This document shows positions 11,268 through 22,636 of a DNA stretch of 64,000 nucleotides, in pieces (position 1 is the first letter of the stretch; each line of letters starts with the position of its first letter). The notes below the pieces were generated by a model that was given only the letters and a program-made list of their open reading frames with translations, was not told the origin of the DNA and ran no database searches. The stretch lies in assembly GCA_001566295.1 (NCBI GenBank), contig KQ964245.1, positions 3,105,524 through 3,169,523 on the forward strand, written 5' to 3'. The translations under genes were made by a program, and so were the position numbers. The stretch is from Microdochium bolleyi (Eukaryota; Ascomycota; Sordariomycetes; Xylariales; Microdochiaceae).

Positions 11268-11808
11268 TTCTGGAATGTCGGGTTGTGAGCTTTTTGTCGT
11301 AGTAAGCTGTGAAAGACGCGAGAGTGAGTTTGAGTAGAAAGACGACCGCCACCAATAATGTTTATGTACGGCGAGCTACAAGTATATGAAGAGTCCATGG
11401 GCATTGCTTCCTTTATGTCGTTTCTGTGGAGATTCTGCGGCGCCAATACGGGCCCTCGACTTGAGAGCAGAACTCCGAAGCCGGCTGGCTGCAGGGTCCC
11501 TGCCCCGACCTGCTGCCCTGGTCTCAGATGTTCGGTTGGTGCCCCGTAACTCCGCGAGAACACGCTAGTCCAAGACAAGCGCCTTACCATTTCTTTGTGG
11601 AGCGGTGGAGCAAGACGCGAGAAGCCGATAGAGCTGGACTGACCGTAGCTGGGGTTCGACGCGACTCTGAGAGCACGGCTTTAGAGGAGTCACAGCATCT
11701 ACAGCCTCCAATCTGGTCGTGCACTTCGATTGGTCAAGAAGTGTGCTCGTAGTAGTTCCATTTTTATGTCTTATTATCTGAAGAAATACCCAGGAAGACC
11801 GATCTGGT
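11268..11808. other. Intergenic promoter region
   Basis: This 541-bp gap separates the starts and ends of two tandem oxidoreductase genes and should hold the promoter of the gene at 9918-11267. Short ORFs here overlap on both strands and are not supported. Confidence 0.5.
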
Positions 11809-13080
11809 TTACTTGCTGTCATTGTATTTGACTATCATTCCGAAGACTTCGAGGTCTTGGAGCGCGTCTTCCGGTGTTGTCTTAACTGGCTTATCCTCCA
11901 CCACCAACTCGTATAGCCTCTTTAATTCCAGCGTGTACGGATCTTCATATGTTTTGCGGACAATCGTCTCCCGATACGCACCACTGGCGTTCTCTACAAT
12001 GTGCATCGTAACGGGCAGGCCCTTGACATATGGGGTGTCATACTGGATCCGGATGGTTTTCTCTGCGCTGTAAATCTCGAGGTGCGCATCGAAGCGGGGA
12101 ACCTTGTCGAGACCGGACTCGTACGAGACTGTAAAGTTGGGATATTTGAATAGGACGCTATGATGGTAGCACCAACTGCTGTCAGCCACGTCGCACACGC
12201 TGCTTGGAAAGATTGATACTCGTCATCTAACACGATACTTACTTCCAGAAGGGATAGCCCAGAGAAGCTCCAACGATCTCGTCGGGCATGCCAAAGACCT
12301 CTCGCATAAGGGACAGGTCATGAGATCCAAGACCTCCGAGGACACGCCACATGCGCTGTATTGTGGGACTGGGCTCTTGCAGGTTGCACTCGGTCTCGAG
12401 AGCCGTCTTGACTTGCTCCTTAGCCCTCTCTGCCTTATCGACCGAGTCCTCTGAACGAAAGTCTGTGAATTTGGAGGGGAATGTGCCGGACTGGTCGACG
12501 AATACAGAATTAGGGCCGATGATATCTAGAAGACATACAGGGCAATGGTTAATTTCTCGATATCTGTAGGAGTGGATGCCAGGTGTAGGGGGTCATCGAC
12601 AGGCGTACCTCTAACGCGGGCATACAGGATCTTGTCTAGCCCACCAATCTCCCTCGTAGCGTCCTCAAAGGCAGCCGCGTACCGGCGCATGTAACCGACC
12701 ATGGCCTTTCCTTTGCTCTTGCGCTGAGCGTTGATGACGGTGTGGGCATCTCGCTTGTTGAGGGCAAGCGGCTTCTCAATGAGAACATATTTGTCGTTCT
12801 GGAGGGCAAGCACTGCATGAGCGGCGTGGTACTCGTCCGAGCTGCAGACAATGACGACGTCGACATCGGGTGAAGCACAGAGTTCGGCGGGATCGCGAGT
12901 GGTTCGAGGACGGCTGGCTATGCCGGCGGCGCAGTGCTTCAAAGCATTGTCGGAAACGTCACAGAGGTATGTGATTTGGTAGCACGCACGCAAGAAGCCC
13001 AGCGTGGGAATGTGGACAACCTGCGCGATCTCGCCACAGCCGATGAGGCCGACATTGAGGATCCTGGGAGGAGACGACAT
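11809..13080 (-). CDS. Gfo/Idh/MocA family oxidoreductase
   Basis: Exons 13080-12609, 12525-12243 and 12157-11809 encode 367 residues. The N-terminus has the Rossmann motif VGLIGCGEIAQ, then a YLCDVSD strand, a VVIVCSSDEYHA block and the catalytic EKP (VLIEKPLALNKRDAH). The junctions RARVR|DIIGPNS and YPFWN|VLFKYPNF fall in conserved family sequence and fix the splice sites. The C-terminal half contains VSYESG...PRFDAHLEIY and YDTPYVKGLPVTMH, typical of fungal myo-inositol-dehydrogenase-like members. It is probably a cytosolic NAD(P)-dependent sugar or polyol dehydrogenase. It is divergent from the Zn2Cys6 regulator across a 298-bp shared upstream region. Confidence 0.88.
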
Positions 13081-13378
13081 GGTTGACTTGTTTGTCTCAC
13101 GATGGGTGCTCTTCCACAAACAGGGCACAAGCTGGCCGTGGCGTAGAGAGCATCTTATACACAGGTACCTTGAGGTACGTATACCGGCTCAGGGGACGCC
13201 TGGGGTTTGCGTTTGCATGCCCGTGGTTCCGCTCGTTAGCGCAGACCAAGGGGTCCACTCCGTGTACAAGAGGGTGCTGGCAGCTGCCCCGGGACTCCGC
13301 GAGAAGGTGGACTTTCTCCATCCCCTCGCTTCTGCTCTCCAACTGCCACGCGACCAGCCCGTCTCTGTCACTGCCATC

Positions 13379-15562
13379 ATGGATGACGAGGTCCGGCCAC
13401 CGGAGCGCAAGAGGCGCCGCAGCAGCAACAAATCGCGAGTACAGGCGGCCTTTCCACGCAAGAGGGCGACGGCGGCCTGCCAGGTCTGCCGCGGGCGCAA
13501 GGTCAAGTGCGACAACCAGCGGCCTTCGTGCCGTGCCTGTCGCACCGCCGGCTCCGCCTGCGTGTATCCGGACGCTGCGCAGGACCACTCTGCCTTCGAC
13601 CCGGCCAGCCTGCTGATCCTCGACCGCCTCAGTCAGGTCCTCGAGCGCCTCGACCAGCGCCAGCCGGCGACACGTAGCGCCTGTCCCGACGACGAGGTTC
13701 AGATTGGCCAGGCTCAGCATGACCAGTTGCGCATCCCAGCAGGCAGGACAACCCCTGACTGTGTCCTACAGTGGCCCATCATGCACGGCCGATTCCCTTC
13801 CTACTATCTCGTCGATGCTGTCTTCGAGGCCGAGACCGTTGAAGACTCGGATGAGGGCAGCCATGGCAGTCGGCTGGGTCGGCTGGGCAGTGTTGACGAG
13901 AATGCCATCGTCGGCCTCGTCCACCGCTTCCTCGAGCTTGTTCACATTAAAAACCCCGTCCTCGATGTCGACACCATCTGCGCGTATGCTCGGCGCGTGG
14001 CCGAGGACGGGCTCCGATGGGATGCACCCTCGTGTCTCGTTGTCAGTTTTTTACCATCCCCTCCATGGATCCGATCCTTGGTGAGATATACTTATACCTA
14101 ACCGCTGCTTGCCTAGGGATAACAGCTGCTAGCCGCTGCCCTCGCATGTGTAGCGCAGCCCTTTGGTGGCCAGTCAGCCGAGCTTTCCTCAGACAACTCC
14201 ACTGGCGGCTCCTTACACACACAACGCAAGCTCTTGCGTGATGGCGAGGCATATTACAATCTTGCCCGCAGGCGGCTCGGCTACCTCCAGGGCGGCATCC
14301 TGGCGGCGCAGTGCCATTTCTTCGCCGGTGTCTTCCTCATGTACACGATGCGCCCCGTCGCTGCATCCTCCAACTTCCACTCCGCTTCTCGGTTCTGCCA
14401 CCTACATCTGCAGCATCAGGCCCGGCGGCTGCGGTGGCAACAGTCGAGCCCAATGGGTGCAGAGGACGTTCAGGCCAACATCAGGCAGCGACGGCTCGAA
14501 CAGAGGCTCTATTGGAGCTGCTACAAGTCTGAATGCGAGCTCCGCGTCTCCATCCTCAATATGCCCAACAGTTCCTTGGCAGACTATCACTATCCGGATT
14601 CCCACCCATCACCGCCCGAAGAAGCGAGCACCTCGGAAGCAGAGCTGATCCGATTGGGGTCTGCTGCTCATGATAGTAGTCAACAAGCTGCCGAGGGGAG
14701 TCCATCCCCATCCAATCCGTACTTTTCTCATAGTGCAGCTGGTTCTGCGAGACTCTCTCCAGCGATCCAGCAGCAGAGCTGGTTCTACTACCTCACCGAG
14801 ATCACACTCCGACGCATCGCAAACCGCCTTCTCCACCTCTTTTACTCATCTTCTTCATCCCCACCACCCCCCTCATCTGTCCGTCTTGACGCTTCCTCCA
14901 CCCCTTCCTGTTCTGTCGCGCCAATCGAGCTTCTCGACGGGCAGGGCAACAGCACAGATACGCAATGGGCCACGGAGAATATCCCGTTCATGGTCCGTGC
15001 CACACTCGATCTCGAACAACAACTCGTAGAATGGTACCGAACCCTACCGGCACCAATACAATTCGACGAGGCCAGTATCCCGACTGAGGAGCTACCATAC
15101 TTGATACGGGGCCGCGTCCTCGGGATCAAAGTAGACATGTACTTGCCCTTCCTGCGTTACTTTACTAGTAGCCAGAGCAGCAGCGACATCATGGCCACTG
15201 AGAAAAGGCAAGGGGCTCCAGCGCGGCGGTCTTACGTGTCCCCACTGCCGCACAGGGACAACGTACTTCCACTTGTACGAAAAGCCGTGCTGCTCATCGT
15301 AAACATATTACAAGTCCAGCCACTCAGGCACCGCCATCACGGGAGTTGGATGGCGACCGAGACGACGGTGACGTTGATCCTTGCTTTGATTGCGGCTGCG
15401 CGGTACTGTGAAGATGAAAATGGCAGTGATGGCGATGATCTTGGTGTCCCGCACAACTGGAAAGAGTTGATCGGCGCAGCGGTAGAACGCTTGCAGTACT
15501 GGGAAGAAGAATCCCCTTGGATTCAGAGGGCTGTAGAAGTTATCGAAAGCTACTGTTCGTGA
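13379..15562 (+). CDS. Zn2Cys6 transcription factor
   Basis: Two exons, 13379-14041 and 14126-15562, encode 699 residues. The binuclear zinc cluster is complete, with cysteines at residues 34, 37, 44, 51, 54 and 61 (CxxC-x6-C-x6-CxxC-x6-C), preceded by a basic KRKRRRSS patch. The middle region has the fungal-specific transcription factor domain pattern (AYYNLARRRLGYLQGGILAAQCHFF). The intron choice uses donor GTCAGT at 14042, which joins PSCLV to LLAAAL as in relatives. A second donor, GTGAGA near 14081, is also in frame and would add about 13 residues. The gene starts 298 bp from a divergent oxidoreductase, so it is the obvious candidate regulator of the two dehydrogenase genes. Confidence 0.88.
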
Positions 15563-17397
15563 AGAGAAAGAGGGCATTGTCATTCTAACCGACTCCTGGC
15601 GACTACTTGTCGCCAACCCAAGACAGCACAACTACATGGTTATGATTTACAGAGACAAGACGCCATGCCTTCTATCTTGTGCACCTCGGTCTGACTGGCC
15701 CACTGAAAGATACTGTCGGGGTTAGTGAGCGAACAATCGATTATGCACGATCTCCGACAAGGACCTCATCCCTTTCCCGTGGGTGCAGTTCTGCCTAGCT
15801 TTCCATCTCGCTGCCAACTTGTTCCGGAACCCAGACTAGGAATGCGCATCATGATTCAAGCGGCCCTAGCCCTCAAGGGAAGGGAAATGTGCCGAGGGGC
15901 TGTGCTGCAGCACATAGCGTAGATCAACTAGCCTCATGGGTCTTTTTCGCATTTTCGCCCGCGACTCCCCGAGCCGTCAGGTGGTTCTTGCCAAGCTCGA
16001 TTCTACAATTAAGTGACTGGGGTCGAAGCTCTAGGCAGGGGTGATGCCTGCTCGAGTCTGGGCCTTGCATTTGGACGCCTCTCCCACAAGTTCTCGAGGT
16101 GGATGGTGAGCTTGAGAGATGTCTTGAATGGCGAAATGTTCTTAGAATTCCTGTGTCTTGTAGGGGGAGCCATCTCGCACGAGTGGCCAACTCGATTTCC
16201 AGCGCTGCCTATCGTTGTTGTTCAGGCAACACAAACACGCATCACCTCCCCTCAAGCCCCGAGCAAGATAAGGCCACCATCCACAGACGCGTCGTCCTTT
16301 CAAGCTCATCACGTTCGACGCCCTATTTCCAGCCTTGGAACTACCCCTGTTGTTGGCAACATATCTTGACACAACGTCCAACCGTAAATACGGGACATCT
16401 GCCTCTCGGTCACCGCGCCCCAACGCACACCCGAGCACCACGACACGGCACTACCTGGATCTCGAGGCACTGCCTGCATGTCGAGCTACAGCCAGCACAG
16501 AACGAGCCACAAATGGCTGCCTCGCACGTCCAGCTGAAAATCTAATCGCTTCCAATCAGCCCCGAGACTTGACTTTCCAGCCAAGCACGTTGTTCCGCGC
16601 CGGGGGACGAGAGACACGCAGAAAGTTTGCTAGGCTGGGGAGTATACACAGCACTCACGTGACATGGAACCACGATACTGACTTGCCTCTTTTCTATCGC
16701 CGCGCACTAGACACGATTTCCCACCTGAAGACATTATGAGGACCGACTGCGTGGTCTTCCACAGCACGGCAGACATGCATGGATAATTCTGTGCTCTGCG
16801 TCATGACTTGCCACAAGCAGGATGGACATGATCCACGCTCAGATGGGCCTCCGACATCGACTCCGTGTGGCAGTCCAACAAGATTTGAAACAACATCTCG
16901 ACTCAGGAATTTGGATTGATAGTCTCGTGGTTACCTCACTATGGTGACAAGCTCTCAGTGTGTACATTCTAACCCGCTTTACTCAATAAGCCGTGTGGAC
17001 TTCCAGCTTTATTTATGATCATGATGTCGTTAATAATATATGAGTATCTTCTTTGGCATTTCCAGTTGTTCGTGATATCCGAAAGCGCCCCATATTTCAT
17101 CAAGAATCTTGTTGCCCCAGGTCCAACGTAGAAACAAACTCCGAGCCGTCAAACGTAGAGTAGCGGCGGAAATCGCCCTGCTATATATGGCCTCAAAGGA
17201 TCCGCTGGGCCTTCATTACATTCGCATCGGCGCCTCAGCTGCCGATTCGCGCTGCCAGAGCGCGAATTAAGTGAGGGTGGCGAGCATAGCGCGCATCAGT
17301 CCAGGAGGAGGTCCTGCGGAAGCAACAATGTCAGCACGGTTACTTAGTACATGACAGGAAAGGGGCTTCGCAACGAGGGCGAAAGAAACGCGCACCT
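15563..17397. other. Intergenic region, no supported gene
   Basis: About 1.8 kb between two convergent genes. Overlapping ORFs around 16013-16740 lack domains and an intron-exon pattern. The stretch near 17000-17050 is AT-rich. Confidence 0.5.
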
Positions 17398-19140
17398 TCA
17401 TCTGCGGTTCTTGGGCACGCTGATGGACATCCTACCTTTCTTGTCCTTCTCCAAGCGCACGCCGCGCCGCGGCTCCTCAATCTTGACCACATCCTCCTCG
17501 TAGAGTACAAGTTCGCCAGTGGGCAACCGTTCCGCACGAACCAGGTCGTGACCCGAGCTATGGCTGCGGTGGCGGCCATGGTGGTGGTGGTGGTGGTGCC
17601 CAGAGCGCATGAGGTCACGCTCGGCCTCGAGTCTGGCGATTTCGTACTTGATTTCTTGATCGGTCCGGCGGCGGTCGCCGACGATTGCGACTTGACCATA
17701 GTCGTATCCGTAGGCGGGTTCGGCCCCGTCAATGATTAGTGGTGTCCGGCCCGACGTAGAGGTCGAGAAGCTCCGGGTGGTGCGCGCGGGCGAGACCTCG
17801 CGGACCACCTTGGTCTCCTGGAAGACCTCCGTGGTGGTCTCGACCGGAGCCGGAGCAGGAGCCGGAGCCGGAGGGGGCGCCGGCGCTGGAGCCACGACTA
17901 CAGGAGGGGGAGCTGCAACGGGAGCTGCCACAACCACTGGTGCAGGTGCTGGCGGTGGAGGAGGGAGCGTGAAGAATTCTTCTCTGCGCTCCTCGACGAT
18001 ATGACCAGCCGCGGAGCGGGCGGCGGCAACCTCAAGTTCCGACTTCTTGTATTCCTCGCTAAGCTTGAGCAAGTCATCGATGTTCTGCTGGCCAAGAGCC
18101 TTTTGCACAATAATTGTGCCACCCTACAATTTTGGTTAGCTGGGCTATTCATATCAAGTCATTCTTGTTAGTCTGTCACATACCTCTTCGGTGTATGGGT
18201 ATCCAAGATCGATGATGGCGCGCCTGGAGACGAGGCGTGCTGGGATTCTGGTCTTGCCCTTCTTGGGGTACTCGCTCTTGCCGCTCTTGACAGTGACCGT
18301 GGTGCCGCCGCTGGAACTAGAGCTGCTGCTGGACCTGCTGGATGAGGCAGACGTCCGAGAGCTGCTCCGAACACTGCTCTTGTAGGAACGGCCGGCTCTG
18401 CTCTGTCGTGAGTTGCTCCTGTCTCGCCTGCGACTGGAGCGGACGATTTCCCTCTCAGTCACGCGCTCTGGGATTTGATGATACTCGTCGTTTCCAAAGC
18501 GGTCAGGCTCCTGGACTCTGATGTCTTCGTAATCGCGGTACTCGCGGTCCTGGTACATCCGAGGAGGAGGCAAGGCACGAGACCGGGGAAGAGGGATGGG
18601 CTGGTAAGGCTCAGGGCGATACTCGGGGCGAACATCTTCGCGCCGAGCAGGCGGGCCGTACTCCTCCTTTTCGTAGAACCGAGGCATGGGCTTGCGGTCG
18701 TACGTATCCAGGGAGGACTGCCGCCTAACCAGACGAGTTGGTCTGCGGGGAGGCGAAGGCTGGCGCTGCTCTCTCTCGGGCATACGCTCGAAGAAGTCTG
18801 GAGACCGGCGGCGACGAGGAGGCTCATCCTCATAGAAGCGAGGGCGCTCGCGGGCGGGACCGGGAGGCGGGTAGTCGTCCTCCCATGGGCGGCGAGGCGG
18901 AGGGGGGCCGCGTGACTGGAATCGAGGGCCATCAGGGGACTCTGGACGGCGAGGAGGAGGAGGTCCTCGCGACTGAAAGCGCGGACCATCGGGAGACTCA
19001 GGCCGGCGACGATCGCGATCCCAGTATGGGATAGGACCGCGACTGGGCTCACGGCGGTCTCGCTCTCGCTCGTTGGAGAAGCGGTCTCTGTCCCAACGCT
19101 CGCCGTAAGCGAGGTCGTTGTCGCTGGATCTGTAGGCCAT
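17398..19140 (-). CDS. Arg/Ser/Pro-rich protein with DUF8035-like domain
   Basis: Two exons, 19140-18184 and 18123-17398, separated by a 60-nt intron (GTATGT...TGTAG), encode 560 residues. The N-terminal 300 residues are extremely rich in Arg, Pro, Asp and Glu, with RS dipeptides and a poly-Ser tract, like splicing-associated SR-type proteins. The central conserved segment, TRIPARLVSRRAIIDLGYPYTEE|GGTIIVQKALGQ, spans the intron and is the part shared with other fungal DUF8035-like proteins. After it come an Ala/Pro/Val-rich linker, a coiled IKYEIARLEAERDL segment, seven consecutive histidines and a C-terminal basic KNRR. No enzyme motif is seen. A scaffold or RNA-associated role is inference. 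Confidence 0.85.
18895..19008 (-). repeat. In-frame 19-codon tandem duplication
   Basis: Residues 45-63 and 64-82 of the Arg/Ser/Pro-rich protein are identical copies of a unit starting RRPESPDGPRF and ending in PPPP. It is a simple coding duplication. Confidence 0.85.
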
Positions 19141-22100
19141 TGTGGCGAATATTATCGAGAGTTTGTCTCGCGCTGTGTTCTCTCGGATGTGGTGGGTATA
19201 TGTGGTTCGTGTATGTTGGTCTGTGTGTCGATGTGTAGTCCGGGGCCGCGTCAGAGCATAGCCTGTCTCGCGAGACGACTGTTGTGTGCGGGAGCTGGAG
19301 ATTGATGTGGGATGCCAGATCGGCAAGGAGGATGGGGAGGAGGAGGAGCAAGTCGGCAGTTGAAGAAGACAATGGAGGGAAGAGCGGCACGAGGTGGTGG
19401 GGTGGGCAGGAGCAGCTTGGCAGGCTGATGACGACACCGGCAGGACAATGGGAGGAGGGGGGATGGGGGGATGGGGACGTGTGCTAGTGAAACGCCAGCA
19501 CGCACGGCTGAGGGTGGCAGTGGCAGCAGCAAAACGGGGGCTCGACAGGGGCGTCTGCCCGCAGTGCCAGAGCTAGACAGCCCTCGCCCGGCCCAGCTGG
19601 GTCCGTTTCTCGTGTGGCCGGGCTCCGTTCGGGCGCCGTCCAGGGGCCAGGCCTGTTCCCGGTTTTTGTGCCCTTCCACCTCTTTCCTTTTCCCTTCCTC
19701 GGTCGTGGTCCCACGCGCCTCTCCCGTGTGATGGCTGCGTGCTGGCTTCAGCGTTTTGCGGTGTGCGCCTGCGTGACCACGAGTCGCTGCAGTGTACGTA
19801 CCCTAACTCTTGTGGTCCCTTTTGCCCACGTGCGGTCGAGGAGAGTTCTCCTCTTGGTCGGAACGGATGCCGATGGTACGGGTCACACAAGCAGCCCCGG
19901 TCGTTGCACTTGATTGCAGTACCAGCAGCAGCTGCCGGAATCGCCTGTCGCAGAACGACGTTCTCGCGGGTTGTGGCAATCAAGCAAAATCCCGGCCCGA
20001 CGAAGCCCAATTTGCCATCTATGCCCCTGATCTCCGGCCACGGTCCAGGAACAACCCCATCTCAGACTGCTCAATGAGGAAGCCTTCGCGACCATCGCTG
20101 AGGCAGCGGGGCCCAAGAACCAGGTCTCGAGAGCCCGCCCGCTCGCCAGGAAGCGCGTCGAAATGGCTGTGGCAGCCTGGCGGCGGGCTCTGGCTTCAAC
20201 AGCAACCTGACCAATCCGGGGTATCCCAGTCTGGCAGCTATTGGGCGCGCCTTTGGGTGTCGACGTGGCCCTCGAGCCCGTAAGGATCATTTGCTAGCTC
20301 CAACACTAAGGTTTTCCCAACGGCCTTGGACAATGGGACCGTCTGCTCGATAGAGCTGTCATGTGGGATGAGGTCACACCTGCATTTTGCTGTCCCTCGT
20401 GGTGGGGGGCTGAGACCACCCCCTTCGCAGATCAGCAGCCATGGCCCATCACACAGCCTGCTCAATGTGCGGGCTCGGCTCGCTCGCTTGACAGACACCA
20501 GGGCCCACGATCCCATCCAGATCTCAGCATGCGAATGCCATGCAAGGGTGCTTGAGGAAATGCGATGGCCCTTGAGGACCCTTACTCCAATAGCCATGCC
20601 TACAGGCATCTAGCACCGCATCACCAAGCTCTCTCCTGCATTCCGTTGCGCACCTGCACGCAGCACCTACAGCTCGGTACTTCGCCCACGCGCGCATGAC
20701 GTCAGCTGGCTCAGAATCGAGTCGAATGAGACAGTGGCTCATGGCTTGGTGGCTTGAATCGTCTGGCATTGGCTGGATTGCCCATCAGGGGTCCCCAGTC
20801 AAGGTTCTCGGTACCTGGTCCTGGTCCCGTTGGCCACACCGTCTGCGAGCGCTTCACGATCACAAGAGTCCTGGGCAGATACCCATTTGTCGGCGAGATC
20901 GGACTGTTTTGCACAAGTGAACAAGCCGTAGGGCCTGATCACCCTTCGAATGTATAGTATGCATAAAGTGAGCATGGCATTCGAATTTTCCACAAAGACT
21001 TCTTCGGGGTGTGGTGCCTCCGCTTTCCTTCCCATGTAGAAATGGCAAATGGCCTTCCGTCGGACCAGGCAAAGTGAAGCAGCTGTTTCTCAGAATCCAG
21101 GTGGCTGGTTGTTATTCTATTCGTCCCATGCTAGTCCCTCGGGAACTAGCGAAAAGTTAGGGCCAATTCTCCCCTTTTCGGATCCTGGGCCGCTCTCCTC
21201 CCTTTCAGGAACCAGCATCTCCACCAGCGGGATGGGCTTGTTCCGAAGGCCAAAGTGAGGCGACGGTATCAAAGACAGGGTTCTCGAGAGCCCATTGCAC
21301 TGAGCTGTCCCGGGCAGCTGCTGATCCATGATTGAATATTCGACTGGCCTCATTGTGAACGTGTCTGAAGCGAGGTTGGCCCAGTGGGCAGCCATTCGGA
21401 TTCGGCCCGCCGCGGGTGGCTGCGTGACGGCACGCGTTCGTATGGTAATTGACCGAAGAAGAATAGTCGTCTGGACTTCGTTCAGATGTTCAAGTCTGTG
21501 TCTCCTGTGTCAATGTCGTAACCCATGTTAGCTTCTTTTCTCCTCGTCTGCGCAGTTCCTTGCTCGATCATTATCTCACCATGCGATCTACCCCATGTCA
21601 CGCCAATGTCCTCTCTCGGCCGGCCGAGATCGACAGCCGAAAAAGCCCTGGACGATGTGTCAGCAGCTCCTGTCCTCCGAGATCGACCGGCCCGGTTATC
21701 CTGCATGCATCGAGGGCAGATCCGATCAGAGTATGGGCCCGCCTCTTCCGGAGCAGACGACCGATGTCGACTCCCACGCGCCGTGACGGTCATATGCCGA
21801 TTTACATCATTGATCGGGTTTCCGCGAGGAATAGCATCTACATGGAATGCTGAGAAGGTGGCCAGGATTTGTGTTGTTTCTGATGCCGAACGGGTGAGGA
21901 CTATAGCATCACTGGCTGGCAGACTGGCTACGACTAAGTTCTGTCACCACGAAGTCCATCTGGCGCGTAGCCATGACGCTTGCAAATATTTCTAGGGATC
22001 TAGATGATGCATAGAAGTGCTCGCGCCGCCCCAGTTACTGTGTGAGCATCGTGGCTCGGCCAACGACACTAAATCGTGAAGGCCACTTCCCACGGCTTCG

Positions 22101-22636
22101 TGAAGCTGGGCTGCATGCAACTCGATATGCACTTGCTTCACGAATAGAAGGGTTGCAGCCTTTCGAACGTAACCATAACAATGAGAATCGATCTGTTGAC
22201 GCCTAGCGTAGTTCTTTTGTGCGTCTTGATGATATAGGACCTTGGTGTAAATTTTTTCAATTCTCCCCCTCGGAGGGGCCTCGGCCATTTCCTAGGCTGG
22301 TTGCTACGAAGCGTTGCCCCGAGCAGCCAGCTCTCACGCAATACACTCACCGCACCTCCTCAACAGTTTGCCTCCTCGCAGAGACCGCCTGCGCCCTCTT
22401 CATCTCGCCCTCACCTCACTTCCTTCAGACTTCGACATCGTTGTCGCTCTTGTTGTCGCAACCGCACCTTTCCTTTGCGGTGACAGTGAGGCCATCGCAA
22501 ACTGCCCTCTGCCCATTGCAAACTTCCATTCCTCACCGTCATCTCAACCACCCCAGCAGACCTTCCCCTCGCATTCCACCACTACTAACTCCAGGTAACT
22601 CAACCTTCGTGAAGAGGGGGCTTTCAATGCCTAAGC
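19141..22636. other. Long intergenic region, no supported gene
   Basis: About 3.5 kb between divergent genes. It is GC-rich near 19400-20600 and then mixed. Many short ORFs occur on both strands, none with a recognisable domain, signal peptide or convincing splice pattern. The final 350 bases are CT-rich and look like the leader of the gene at 22637. Confidence 0.5.
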
